Source: Maratus speciosus (lineage: Eukaryota; Arthropoda; Arachnida; Araneae; Salticidae). From it: 64,000 nt of DNA. Positions 1 to 11,017 of the stretch are shown here, piece by piece. Under the pieces are notes generated by a model. That model did not search any database and had not been told where the DNA came from. It saw nothing but the letters and a program-made list of their open reading frames with translations. The DNA lies in the NCBI GenBank assembly GCA_963932465.1, contig OZ010792.1, positions 186,467,377 through 186,531,376 of the forward strand, in the 5' to 3' direction. Numbering within the stretch: position 1 is the first letter of the stretch; each line of letters opens with the position of its first letter. Made by a program: the position numbers and the translations under genes.

Positions 1-606
1 TAGTCGCGAGCGGTTTTTCAAAGAGTAGGGTGTGTTTCCTACTCCAAACTCTCTGCAAACCACCGGCTGTTCACCCGTCTGCGAGGCTTTCCCATGCAAG
101 AGACAGAGCCAAGAGTGTTGTCTGGTCACGAAGTCCATGAGCGAACAGACGTGCTCGCCATACTCATCCTTCTTCGCAACCTTCAAACTCTTGTCCCGCT
201 CGAGCTTCTTGAGGAATATCGCACCTATCGAGTGCGCGTCCTCTGCGAAAACAGCTGAAAGCTCCACCATCTCCGCAAGGGAGATATGGGCAGAGTTTGG
301 GTTGATTTCGACTTGAACCTCCGCATCCGTATGCCTATCCTTAAACGGAGCATTAATTGGGGGAATGGGGGCGTTCGAACTCGAGTTTTGGCGTTCACTG
401 GCCTCCACCCGGCTCGACTCGCCACCGCTGCGTTCGATAGTATACGTGTTATTGATTACCTCTACTGATCCCAGCTTCTCCTCCGGACTCTTGGCCAGGC
501 TTCCCTCCTGAGCCTGCCGGGGCCGCACCGCGTCGAGGTGGTCCGGAGAAGGAGGACTTTCCGCCCTGAGAAGGGCGCTTTGCAAATCTTTGTTTGCGTC
601 AGCCAT
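1..606 (-). CDS. LINE ORF1 (gag-like) protein, partial, frame open
   Basis: From the ATG at 604-606 the minus strand reads 202 codons without a stop and runs off the window, so no stop codon is visible. This is the only long undamaged ORF1 reading here. The middle, near residues 100-165, matches the in-window LINE ORF1 at 3555-5851: a charged stretch, then motifs such as SLAEMVELSAVF, KLERDKSL and YGEHV, ending in RQHSWLCLLHGKA. In non-LTR elements ORF1 is an RNA-binding protein that packages the element RNA; the expected zinc knuckles would lie beyond the edge. A shorter frame in the same bases on the plus strand is a shadow. Family identity rests on similarity to the second copy; function is inferred. 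Confidence 0.75.
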   Translation of the reverse strand, partial: MADANKDLQSALLRAESPPSPDHLDAVRPRQAQEGSLAKSPEEKLGSVEVINNTYTIERSGGESSRVEASERQNSSSNAPIPPINAPFKDRHTDAEVQVEINPNSAHISLAEMVELSAVFAEDAHSIGAIFLKKLERDKSLKVAKKDEYGEHVCSLMDFVTRQHSWLCLLHGKASQTGEQPVVCREFGVGNTPYSLKNRSRL

Positions 607-795
607 CCTCAAAAGAGCAATTGTCAAGGACGTTTTGCAGTTAATGAATAATAGAAAGTATCTCGAAAACGCAAGAACTGCGCTGAAAGACTTTGGTGCT
701 TTGATATACTCTAGGATTTTGTCAAAGCCAATCTCTCAAAAATAACTTTCTAGAACGCCCCGGGACCGCAAGTTTGCTCTAAGCTGGGTGTGCCG
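1..795 (-). mobile_element. R1/I-type LINE, 5' part, cut by the window edge
   Basis: This is the 5' part of a non-LTR retrotransposon read on the minus strand; it continues past position 1. ORF1 fills 1-606. The upstream part, about 607-795, is taken as the 5' UTR because GC-rich sequence ends near 795 and a different unit (a THAP-type exon) begins at 831. The ORF1 protein is clearly related to ORF1 of the LINE at 3181-10556, so the two are different members of one clade. The exact 5' end and any TSD cannot be fixed because the 3' end is outside the window. Confidence 0.7.
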
Positions 796-830
796 ATTTT
801 TATGACAAGTACCGAAGTAAGAAAGAAAAA

Positions 831-981
831 ATGCCTAGCTGTTGCATGGTTCCGGAGTAAAAGTAATTATATTAACAATCCAACAGCTACGATCTTCCGA
901 TTTCCTAAATCGAAAGAATTAAGAGATTCCTGATTATATGCAATTCCAAGAAAATATTATCAAGGCACTAATTCATTAAGG
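831..981 (+). pseudogene. THAP-type zinc finger, first exon, broken
   Basis: After a frameshift near 855-860, the plus strand reads like the first half of a THAP domain: MPSCCMVP at the start (the paired cysteines of the C2CH finger), then a stretch containing ATIFRFPKSKELRDS and LYAIPRK, both typical of THAP proteins. A TGA at about 933 stands where these domains carry a conserved Trp. The block ends in AAGG followed by GTAAGT, a good splice donor at 981/982; the rest of the finger (Cys-x2-His) would be on the next exon, which I could not identify. THAP domains occur in host DNA-binding proteins and in P-element-type transposases. Nothing tells which this was. It is a relic. Confidence 0.6.
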
Positions 982-984
982 GTA

Positions 985-1691
985 AGTTTCAGTTTCTAAT
1001 TTTATTGTTTTCTTTGCAATATTTATTTAGGATGAAATTTTCTGATGCATTTTCGGTTTATTGTCCATAGTAATTTCTCCTGATTTCAGACATTCTCGTT
1101 CTCATTCTCCTTCTTGATTTCAACTAATGATTTTTTTCAATGACTATTCAAATTATTTCTACTGGTATCAAACGACACCTTTTAAGACTTTGGTTTATTG
1201 TTATTTTATTTGTAATTTTTAAAGTTAATGAGCATGGAAATAAACATTTAATGTATTAGAAAGGGCCGTTGATAGTTTTATTTTAAAAACTACAAATAAT
1301 ATTGTTAAATTATTAGGTGCCTTTTGACATCAGAAGAAATAGTTTTAAGAAATGTTAAATAATAAAATTAAGAAACTCGTTAGTAAAAGAAAATTTTCTT
1401 TTTAATCCTTAATTACTTAATATTTTGATACTTAAAAGAAAAAAGAGTATTTAAAGTATTTTGTTAGCTACAAATAATTTAATTCTAAAATTTTAATAGT
1501 ACCGCTAGTGTTATTTATTCTTCCATATAATTTCTAGATTTTTAATAATGAAGGACTTAAATATCCCTGTATTTTGTAAGTCTAAAAATTTGTGTGTCTA
1601 TATGATTTATTCTAGTTTTCAATTTAAATGTTTGTTTTGAAAAATATTAAATATAATAATTGCTATGTATTTTTGTGTAAGCATTGATAAA
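985..1691. other. AT-rich stretch, no gene seen
   Basis: Very AT-rich sequence with no frame of interest on either strand. An acceptor-like TTTATTTAG lies near 1023-1031, and could have led to a second THAP exon, but what follows does not read as a convincing finger. Confidence 0.5.
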
Positions 1692-1824
1692 GAGTCATTC
1701 CATGTCAAATCAACGCAATTTCAGACCAAAATCTCCCTTAACCTCTCAGATTTTGATGAAACTTAGTTCATCACGTGTCTTCACATAGTTATGAAAGAAA
1801 ACACTAAAACTATTTTTTAATGTA
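1692..1824. repeat. Older dispersed repeat, left fragment
   Basis: The segment containing GTCATTCCATGTCAA and the following text looks like part of an older repeat. It is interrupted first by the Helitron (1825-3050) and then by the LINE (3181-10556), so 1692-1824, 3051-3180 and about 10571-10960 would once have been one piece. The join is supported by the Helitron A/T insertion rule and by the LINE TSD; the identity of the repeat is not known to me. Confidence 0.35.
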
Positions 1825-3050
1825 CTAGGGGGCTCTGCCCCCTACGAGCTACGCTCGCCAACCCCCGTTCAGGCACACCAAAATCCAAAAAGCACGCTAA
1901 TTGCACGCATTTGATCGGCTTTAAAAATATTGAATTAAAATTAAAAAAAAAAACAAACAGTAGCGATCTCTCTGTAAACGGGTTTCCATTCGTTTTTCTT
2001 GGATTGGGGATTTTTAAGACCAAATCTGCTGCTGTTAAGAGATACAATAGCTGTTTTCGTATTTAATTAAACACATTAGTTATTTGAAAATAAGCTAATG
2101 TAAAATGATTTATGTAAACAGTGTCATTGTCTCCCGGTATGTTTTAGCAGCGCTATAAGGTAGTTCTTTTAAATAATTCATTTTAAATGTATCGTTTCAA
2201 ATCTGACGTAATTTACACCAAACTTTTATTTCTCTTATTAATATTCACGTAAAAATACTTTTGTTGTTAGAAGGAAATATTATTTCCGCTGTCTTCGAAT
2301 TCACGATAATAGTTGAAAAGATTATCTCAAAATATCTCGCGCAAACATATTTTTCAATTTAAATTGTTTTACCATATTTTTTGGGCATTTTAAATATGAC
2401 GTAAAATTCAAGTGTAAATATGGTTCTTATGACGTAATTTTCCTGCTTTTAACATGTAATCATTTAATTCTAATTTTAAAGTTTTTTTTTCTGTTTGTAA
2501 TAGTCACGTGTAAATAAATTTTTAATTTGAAGAAATATTTGATATGATAATTTGTTTCGCTGTTTATACAATTGGAAACAGTTTAAATTAATGACATTTT
2601 CTAAAATTTGTAAAAAACATCTCTCGAAATGCTGAAAATTTGAATTAAAAATAGAAATAAAACCACAAAAAATGCGTCAAATAAGAAAAATAAATGCAAT
2701 CTGCGCATTGGGAACTTATAACGTATAAAATGATCTAAAAATGATTAAATTCTCATGCATAGTTTTTGCTCAAATAAAACTTTTTTAATGGAACGACTTT
2801 GTCCAACTTTAGCATTAAATATCTCTTAAAATAATTCTTCGATTTGAAAACTGTCTGCATCAGCGTGTTTATCAAACATTTATCTATAATACCACCGATT
2901 TTCATATTTTTGTATGCAACAGTTTTCTTAATATTAACGATGAAAGGCCATGCTTAAGCATTCAAATTGGATGCGGATCAACCCGGAATATCTACGCAGA
3001 TGTTCATTGGTCCATTTCCAAATCAAAACTTTTTTATATATATAGAAGGA
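1825..3050 (-). mobile_element. Non-autonomous Helitron
   Basis: On the minus strand the element begins with TCCTTCTATATATATAAA and ends in a GC-rich hairpin followed by CTAG. The hairpin is GGGGG-CAGA-GCCCC. It sits exactly between A and T (base 3051 is T and 1824 is A on the plus strand). 5'-TC, 3'-hairpin-CTRR and insertion in AT without a TSD are the established marks of Helitrons. No Rep/helicase frame is present in its 1.2 kb, so it must have been moved by a partner. A short open frame at 1817-2047 on the minus strand is only the translated 3' end. A second copy of the 3' end is at 29790. Confidence 0.85.
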
Positions 3051-3166
3051 TTCCATTTTAATTTTTTTAACAATTAATTAAAGCATTTTTCCTTAAAATT
3101 TGCTACATCTTGAATTACTTAATTGCCATTTTCTCAAAAACTAAATGTGATATAAACTTGGTTTAC

Positions 3167-3180
3167 ATATCATTTTAAAG
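3167..3180. repeat. Left TSD of the LINE
   Basis: ATATCATTTTAAAG, identical to 10557-10570 and in the same orientation. Length and perfection fit target-primed reverse transcription. Confidence 0.9.
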
Positions 3181-3554
3181 CCGGGCGCCTAAAAAACGTT
3201 CCTGGGGTGAGTTGTCAGTTCCAAAGCGGTATTTTGAACGCATATAGACGACAATAGAAAAGCGAAAGGGCTCGTGAAGGGACCGGCTCTCTTCTGTCTT
3301 GATCTTCGTGCTCAGAGGAGAAACAGATAGCTAGTCTCAGGTGTGAAAAGAGCCCCTGCTGGTTCGCCCGAGGCCGCCTCGTGCCGGCCCGACCAGTAGG
3401 GGATTTTCTGAAGCACTTTTGTTCCGAAATTTTCGGAAAATTTTTATTTTATTTTATTTGTTTTTCGAATTTTTTCGGGACAGTTCTCGTGTTCTGCTTT
3501 ATCACCCTTTAGACACAGTGGTTTCGCCTTGTCGTGGAGCGCCCGGCTGATTCT

Positions 3555-5851
3555 ATGCAGTCAGATTCTGCGATAGAGCCGAAAGAATTCCTGTGTCGCC
3601 TGGATTCGAGTCCTACGTCTACAGGGTCACGGAACGTTACTCTAGTCAGTAGGGTAATGGACAGTTGTAACTCTAAGGAATTGGCGGAAACAAAAGCCGT
3701 TTTAACGGCTAACGAAAACATGGAGTCCTTGAAAAAGGATCTCCTAGATTTGAGTGCAAACTCAGATGCAGGGTTAGATGCGAGAATCTCGATCCGAGAA
3801 GAAGTCGCTAGCGACAGAATCTCGAGTGACGGGCCCGGCGTCCCCTCTTCTCATGCCTCAGACGACGATTCAGTCTCCGAGAAGGAGGTAGGAACTCAGA
3901 CCGAAATGAGGTCCCCAGACTCGGCCGATCTATCTCACGAGGAGATAACCGAGTTCTCGGCCTTATTCGTCCAAGAGGCGAACCAACTCGGTACAGCCTA
4001 CCTCAGCAGGCTTTACAAGGACAAAAACATGACTGTGGAGCGAAAGGAGTCATACGGCGGGCACATAGTACCGTTGTTAAACTTCGTCGCCTGCCAACAC
4101 GCATAGATTTGTCTCCTGCGCGGGAAAACCGCAGAGAGAGAGGAGCACTCGACGGTTGATGAGGATGTTGGGGTAGGCAACTCGCCGAACCTAACGAGGG
4201 ACGTCTCTCGACTATCAACCAGCTTCTCCTTTCATGGGGCGGCACCAATGTTCGGAGACTTGGAGGACGACGCACATTGCGTCAAACCCGAGTTACCGAC
4301 TAAGTACACGCAAACGACAAAGCGAAAGCGTAAGCGTAAGCGGGGACGAGGTCCTAAGATGGAGGATCAGACAGTAGCAGAATCTAGCGAGGACCGGTTT
4401 GACAGTCCAACCGCCGAAGGGATCCCCAAACCCCCTCTCTTGGAGGAGGAGAGGAGCCCCCAGAGGGAGGACATAGATACCCACACGAGCCAGAGTGAGC
4501 CTACTGAGACAGATCCACCATCCTCCGAACAGGAAAGTAAGCAAAAGAGGAAAGGTAAAAAGTGACCTAAAAACCGCAAACCTCCGATCCTCAAAGCCGA
4601 AATCCATTTGAACACAAACTCGAACGCTAAGTCGAACACAATTCTGACAAATTGGAACGCAAATGAAAGCGAGGAATTAGATGAGGAAAAGGAGGACAAG
4701 GTCGGGTCGGACAGTTCACCCGCCGAAGGAGAGACGAAGGCGCCTCAATCTGAGGAGCAATCGGACCTCCGGAGGGAGAACAAAGAAGCCCATACGAGTC
4801 GAACTCCCGATCATCTAAGCACTAGATCTGAGGGGAGTAAGAAGAAAAGGAGGAAAGCTAAGCCTCCTAGAGGTGCGAAGCAGACCTCAAAGAATTCTGA
4901 AACCAAAACATCCGGTACTAAGGAAACAGAAACCTCGACCGAAGTTGTCAGAAAGAAGTCGAGGGAGAAGCCGCGAGAGACGGATGGGCAGGGAAACCCG
5001 AAAGGTGGCCGGAAGGCAAATTACACACACCCTCCGAATGATCTCGCTCGGCACAAGTCTGGGAAAAAGATGGCTCAGACTAGTCAGTGAGGCTCCAAGC
5101 CAACGGCAAGGAATCCGCAGACACAGGACTACGTCCTCCTCGTTCGCCCCAAGGGAGCTGGCGAACAAGTCGGGGCTTCTTCCAATGACACGCTGAAGCT
5201 AGTAGCGAGTAAGATCGATCCAGTCCAGTCTCGGATAGCTTTGCGGGGGACGATGCATATCTCGGGGGAGGCATAGCCTTTCTCACGGATAGTGCAGCGG
5301 ACTTAGCGAGGCTAGAAGAGCAGATGGAGGCGACAGAACTCGTGAAGGATCTCGAGATTGCGAGACCCAAGAGGTGCAACCCCGAATACATGTTGTTTGG
5401 CATTGACCCGAATCTGCCAGAAGACAGGCTAATTACTACAATAAAAGAACAAAATGAGGCCCTCAAAGAAGCATCCCTCGTGCTACGCTCAGTTTTCGTA
5501 GGTAAACGAGGTCGTAATGCAGTACTGTTGGTGGACGAGGACTCGATATCGCGCCTCAAAGGTATTCGTAAACTCAAAGTGGGATGGTGTGAGGCGGATC
5601 TCCGACCGAATAGAAGGCCTCTGGTCTGCTATAAGTGTTGGAGGTACGGCCACACACAATCTGTTTGTCGCAGCGCGTCCCTTTGCGGGAGATGTGGTGT
5701 CTCAGGCCATGATCTAGAGGATTGCAATAGCCCCGCGAAGTGCCCGAATTGCAGATTCGGGAACAGGCGAAGATCGGAGGGCAAGCAATTGTCCACCGAC
5801 CACTCGGCAGGCTCAAGCGAACGTCAAATCAACCAACTGGAGGTCGCATGA
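3555..5851 (+). pseudogene. LINE ORF1 (gag-like, zinc knuckles), broken
   Basis: I take the start as the ATG at 3555. One frame then runs to about 5264 with three in-frame stops: TAG at 4104, TGA at 4563 and TGA at 5088. The TAG falls where the sister copy at 1-606 has Trp (its SWLC reads A-stop-IC here), so it is a point mutation. At the G5 run 5264-5268 the frame shifts by one and continues to 5851. The N-terminal half is charged and shares the SHEEITEFSALF and YGGHIVPL region with the sister copy. A Lys/Arg-rich middle contains two related blocks (about 4398-4565 and 4711-4870), each with SPxAEG and HTS. The C-terminal part carries knuckles CYKCWRYGHTQSVC and CGRCGVSGHDLEDC and a third incomplete one, CPNC. 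The protein would bind element RNA. Confidence 0.85.
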
Positions 5852-5867
5852 ATGAAAGATCTTGAAC

Positions 5868-8800
5868 ATGGAACAAAACCCTAAGTTCATGCATCTGAAC
5901 TGTCACAATTCAATTGCAGTGGCGAACCAGCTCGCCCACGATGTCGACGTCCGGGGGGGGGGATTTAGTCTCGCTTAACGAGCCGTATATCAGCGAAGAA
6001 TCCGTCCCCGGTGTTCCTCGGAACTTTGCGGTGGTTAGCTCGGCAGGGAGCCGCTTTCGGGCGTGTCTCCTCGTCAGTAACCGAGTTCCCTTCAGTACAG
6101 TCTTGAGACTTCCGGATGTGGTGGCCATACGCTGCAGATGGTGGGGCGAATGGGTATTGATAGTCTCGTGCTATTGTGCCCCCTCCGAACACATTGACCT
6201 TGTGCTCGATCAGGTGGAGATTCTGTTTACGTCCTTCCCGAACGACAATGTCGTCTTAGTGGGGGATTTTAACGCAAAATCTACTATCTGGGGGCAACGT
6301 CTCACGTATCCGAGAGGGCGATCTTTGATTGCCTTCGATTCGAACGTAAACCTCGCAATTGTGAACGACCCAGACAGTTTCTCTACCTTTTGCGGATCGC
6401 AAGGGGAGGGATGGATCGACGTAGTGTTGGTCCGGTATTGCGCCTCCCGCATTACCGACTGGACAATAGCTGAGGTCGAAACACTTAGCGACCATCGTGC
6501 AATGACCTGGACCTACCAAGGCAGACCGAACTCACGACTTACTGGGCGAGCCAACACTCGTTGGAGGCCTGGGAATTTGGTCTGGGACGAGTTCCTCCGC
6601 GATCTGCAAGCAGCGGACTATGCGCGTATGATTTCGCGACCCCTGAGGAGGGAGTTGAACACTTGATGTCAACTTTGTACCGACTCTGTAGTATGCACAA
6701 GCGACAGGCAGGCAAAAAGGAGCAATTTGGTGGTCAGCCTCGCTGAACAGCCAAAGGTCCCAGTTGCGCGCGCTGCGTCGACTCTACCGGCGAGTGCCGG
6801 AGCCGACGCGGAGGGTGAAGCTTGGAGTCCTCATTCAGCGTTGTACAAGAAGGCGATCTTGCACACAAAACGTAGCTCGTTCCGACGATTCATTTCAAAG
6901 GGACTTGTTACGGATAAGCTAGGCCAAGTAGTTGAGGTGGTGCGAGGCAAGTGGAGGCGAAAAGGACTAGTCACGCTGGTTCTCGCTTCGGGAGACGAAG
7001 CCACCACCTGGGAGGAATCCCGGGATGAACTTGCAAGACACCACTTCCTGCATGCCAATGAAGCTTCGCAGGTCGCGATCAATAGTACTTACGATCCGGA
7101 CCTCTTTACTGTCGAAGAACTTGAGCTTGCAGTGGAGTCGCTGCCGCCGAATAAGGCACCAGGCCACGACGGTATGAGTCTTGAGATCGTACGTAAAGTC
7201 CTCCAGTACCATCCTCAATGGTTACTGGCCCTTTACAATCACTGCCTGAGGGCTTCTTGTTTTCCACAGACTTGGAAACGTGCGGTCACGGTCTATTACC
7301 CCAAACCGGGAAAGGAACTCAGCGATCCTGATTCCTACCGCCTGATCTGTCTCCTACCGGCCTTCGGGAAGGTAGTTGACAAGATGTGCGCGACGAGACA
7401 GTCGCTCTTTCTAGAGGCCAATAATCTGTTCAGTGCCAGACAGTACGGATTCCGCAGGAATATCAGTACGATCGATGCGTTGCGTTCAGTGTGGGAATAC
7501 ATTGTCGAGTCAAAGAGGCGTAGAGAATTCACATGTCTCCTCACTCTTGATATCAAAAGTGCATTTAACAGCGTTCGTATAGCTGACATCATTCGTCTTC
7601 TCGAAGAGTTGGGTCTCGAGCACTACCTCATAGGGTTGATCGATGACTACTTTTTGGTACCGTTCGATCATCCTTCCCGAGGGGGAGCATTTTTACAATG
7701 TCGGAGTGCCACAAGGCTCGTGCCTTGGTCCAGTACTCTGGTTGGTTGTTATAAACATCTTGTTGATGCGGCTCACCGAGGAAGAGGCGTGGGTCGTTCA
7801 GGCCTTCGCTGATGACACCTTTGTGGCGGCACGTAGCCGAGCTGTTTGCCGCTTTGCCGACATCCTAGCGCCAGTTCTCTCTGAGATCCACAGCTGGTCA
7901 ACTGAATGCAATCTGGAATTCAGTTATGGCAAGTGTCACTACACGGTTGTTCCTCCGAAGGGCAGGCTCGATAACCAACCCTCCCGTCCCGTCCTCATGG
8001 CGGGAGATAAGGTGGCGTTTAAGTGGCAATTGCAATACCTCGGAGTTACAATCGATGCGCACCTTAGTTGGATGCCCCATCTTCATTTAGTTCAGGAAAA
8101 GGCGTTCAAGGTGCTGCAAAAGATGAGTCGCCTCTCAGCCGCTAACTGGCGTCTGAGGCCAACGATCAGAATGATGCTCTATTCGGTCGTGGTAGAGCGA
8201 ATAATCTTGTACACGGTTTCAATATGGTACACCGACAAAGTGAAATTAGGAATCAGGTTGCTTAGCATACAACGAGCGTTGCTCTTGTGTGTAACCAAGT
8301 GTTACAAAACACTTGCGACGGAGTGTTTGCACGTTTTGGCTGGGGTTCTTCCCTTTGATCTACGGGCAAAGATAGACAAGAACTACACGGCCCTTGTCCG
8401 TTGGCATGAAGAGATTGAGGGTACAGGGTTCACGCCCGATACTGTCTATCTCTGGAGACCAAATTTCGAACGAAAAATCTCCGAAGGATCAAGTGGACCA
8501 CGGACCTCGTGTAGTTACTACACGGATGGTTCTAAACAGGAGAATGGCACGGTCGGTTGTGCTTTCCTGGCTGTAGCCGGTGAACAAATCGTAATCGAAC
8601 GCCAGTTTCGCCTCACGGATGGCGCAGAAGTTTTTGCGGCCGAGGTCCAAGCGATCAAAAAAGCAATAGCAGACGCCCATCGCAGAGCTCAGAGAATTCG
8701 ATATCTTTTCAGATTCGAGATCGGCGCTGCAAGCGCTTTATGGGCTAGTGTCAAGACACAGGTCCATAGCTGAAATTAAGGACTTGATTAAAACAACAGA

Positions 8801-9440
8801 GGTCGCAGTTCACATGCACTGGGTCCGAGCTCATGTGGGACACACCTACAATGAAAGAGCGGACGAGCTAGCCAAGGCAGCCACGACACGACAATTTGTC
8901 GACGTGGAGGTCAAGGCCTCCCGCCGACAAGTCAAAAAACATCTTCTTGACCGAGCCCTGTGTACCTGGCAGGAGAGGTGGAGTAACTCTGGCAAGGGCT
9001 GCGTGACGTACGAGCTATTCCCGTGAGTCGCACTCAGTAGACTGCAGGGCGACTTTTACATTAATCAAGTCTTTTCGGGACATGGCGCCTTCGGCGACCA
9101 CCAGGCTCGCTTCTTCCGCAGGGACCCTATGTGTTTCTGTGGTAGAGGCGAAAGTACAATTAGACATTGTCTATATGAGAGCGCAATCTGGAAACCAATA
9201 CGGGATAGGTTCTTCCCATGGAATTTCTGGAACTTGCCACGCCGCGTCTTGTGTCTAGATGGCTACTGCCGGAAGGGAATTATAGTCATAGTTAACGACC
9301 TACTCCTGAAGACACTTGACCGCAACCTGGGTCGCAGAAGAGCGCAACGATTTGCCAGAACCTACCGTGGCCTCAGGTCGCATTCGAACGCAATAGTGCC
9401 TGCCCGAGGCTCCCACGGGCCAGGCGGGAGTGGTGCATGA
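5868..9440 (+). pseudogene. LINE ORF2: AP endonuclease, RT, RNase H, CCHC; broken
   Basis: Begins at ATG 5868, 16 bases after the ORF1 stop. Domains in order: AP endonuclease (about 5880-6530) with VGDFNAKSTIWG and SDHRAMTW; a linker with a WW motif near 6727; reverse transcriptase (about 7100-8150) with NKAPGHDGM, TLDIKSAFNSV, GVPQGSCLGP and the catalytic box FADD; RNase H (about 8515-8890) with YTDGS, FSDSRSALQ and ADELAK; and a Cys/His motif MCFCGRGESTIRHC near 9129. The enzyme nicks target DNA and copies the RNA onto the nick. Breaks: shift in the G10 run 5953-5962, shifts near 6635, 6720, 6815, at the T run near 7650 and near 8705, and one in-frame TGA at 9024. The last stop is at 9438. 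Confidence 0.9.
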
Positions 9441-10556
9441 GTGAGTGGGTCGAGGACATAGTCCCTCGTATCCACGTTCACTATATGTGTGTAATTAGGT
9501 AAATGGTAATGGTTTTCTGATGGTTGTATATTTGTAAATAGTTTTAAGTCTAGTTTGTATTTATTCAGATTCATTTTACTCTAGAAATTTTATTCGGAAA
9601 CTCACGCCGTTCGGAGTCCCCTCAGGATCTCGTTCTGGCGGGGTTTGTACATATATATGTGTGTTTGTAAATATTAGTAGTTTTTGTAATTTGTTTTGCA
9701 AATGTTGTATGTATTTATGTATGTATTTCATGTTCGAACGCAATGCCCCAGGGTCCCTGGGCGGGGTCCGACTTGGGTCGGGAGGTGGATGCCCGCGAAG
9801 GAAGTCGCGTGCGGTTTGTCCGCCTCCTTCTGATTGCCGGCCTATCGCCTCCTGGCCTTTCTTGGGTCTTGTTTGGGCGCCTTGGTACGTGACGGAAGCC
9901 GGTTGGCTGGGTCCGCGAATCGTGAGTCAGCTTCGTCTGCCTGTTCGTGTTCGCAGCCTCCGGTCGAAGTTGCGTTTTGGCGGTGGTAAACACAGCCGCT
10001 ACTGCACGGGGTCAGGAGCACTCGTGCTTGAGTACCCTCGGCGGCTGATCTTAGGTGGGGGATCGGGCTTGCGCCGGTCTCTCCTGCCGCCCTCATCCCT
10101 GGATGGGGGCGGCGGAACTTCGGGCCCTCTACCTTCGGTTGTTCCTCATAAATGTCTTTGCCGGATAATGGTATTTGATCTTGAGGGACCTCCGTACAGA
10201 AACCCCTCCGTAGGGATCCTCGGCATAGGCTCGTGGGCTCGACTCCTATATAGGTGTTCGTTTCCTGCGGGTCGTCGGGGTGAACTGCGGAGAGACCAAG
10301 AGAAGGAACCACCAGGCTCCTCGGACCGGTTGGGGTTTCTGTCGTTGCGACCGGACATCCAACTCTTGGGCGCAGGGCTTCGTGGCGTGTGTTGGGCAAC
10401 GCGAAGTCCTTCGGTGACCGCGCAGTGACGGCGGGTGCACGGCGAGGAAACTTCTTTAGGGAGAGCTCGCTCCGTGTCAGTTGTTCGCAAGTCTGGTCCC
10501 CGAGTGGCCTGTGTCGCCGGACGAAGGCTTGCAGCTTCGCTGCAAGAGTTAGTTTT
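9441..10556 (+). other. LINE 3' UTR, GC-rich
   Basis: About 1.1 kb between the ORF2 stop and the right TSD. The first 300 bases are AT-rich, the rest GC-rich. It reads open for 255 codons at 9661-10428 on the plus strand and for 185 on the minus strand at 9842-10399; both follow from high GC and neither shows a recognisable motif, so I treat it as untranslated. It ends in a hairpin, not a poly(A) tail. Confidence 0.7.
10528..10546 (+). other. 3'-terminal hairpin of the LINE
   Basis: CTTGCAGC-TTC-GCTGCAAG is a perfect 8-bp stem with a 3-base loop, ending 10 bases before the element end. In LINEs that lack poly(A), the 3' end structure is often what the reverse transcriptase recognises; that role is inferred here. 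Confidence 0.6.
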
Positions 10557-10570
10557 ATATCATTTTAAAG
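10557..10570. repeat. Right TSD of the LINE
   Basis: Second copy of the 14-bp sequence found at 3167-3180. Confidence 0.9.
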
Positions 10571-10964
10571 CTCTTTTTATGTCCTTTAATTTGATATCCA
10601 ACATGATCAAATTTATTTAAAAAAAGTAAAAAAAAAATTCAAATTTAAATTTAAATTTTAAATTTCTCAAAAAGCGACATTTTTAAAATTTTCAAAAAAT
10701 TCTCAAATTGACTTCATATTGCCCTTGTACATTTCCTCAAATTTTATGATGGGATCTCTATGGGATCAGAAGCTACATAAAGTTGAAGTTCATATGTAAA
10801 GTGAAATTTTTAACTTGCATTTCAATATCTTTATAACTGATGACAAAGTGTGAAAAAAATTATATAAATGCCACAAACTAACAATTTTCACTTTTTAAAT
10901 ATATTAGAACATAAAAAATAAGAAATGAAAAATTGGAGTGAGTCGACCAATGCCAAACATCAAA
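10571..10964. other. AT-rich stretch between LINE and pseudogene
   Basis: No gene seen. It is the continuation of the sequence that stood left of the LINE before insertion and is probably part of the older repeat noted at 1692-1824. Confidence 0.4.
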
Positions 10965-11017
10965 GACTGTGTATTGACTGCTATTTTTCAAAGTCTCTTC
11001 TCTTGATGTTTATCACA

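Larger units (their letters stand above)
3181..10556 (+). mobile_element. R1/I-type LINE, near full length, 14-bp TSD
   Basis: A 7.4-kb non-LTR retrotransposon flanked by the same 14 bases, ATATCATTTTAAAG, at 3167-3180 and 10557-10570. Order: 5' UTR (3181-3554), ORF1 with zinc knuckles, ORF2 with AP endonuclease, reverse transcriptase, RNase H and a C-terminal CCHC motif, then a 1.1-kb 3' UTR with no poly(A) tail. It is much richer in GC than its surroundings, as expected for a recently arrived element in an AT-rich genome. RNase H plus the terminal CCHC place it in the R1/I/LOA part of the non-LTR tree; I cannot fix the clade without a tree. Both ORFs are broken, so it is dead as assembled. 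Confidence 0.9.

Noticed and set aside
32..316. 94-codon plus-strand frame at the window start
   Set aside because: It is the antisense shadow of the 202-codon ORF1 frame at 1-606.
1817..2047. Small minus-strand frame similar to one at 29707-29946
   Set aside because: The likeness comes from the shared Helitron 3' terminus; the peptide is a by-product.
9661..10428. 255-codon open frame on the plus strand after LINE ORF2
   Set aside because: It lies in a GC-rich 3' UTR which is open on the other strand as well, and shows no motif or homologous pattern.
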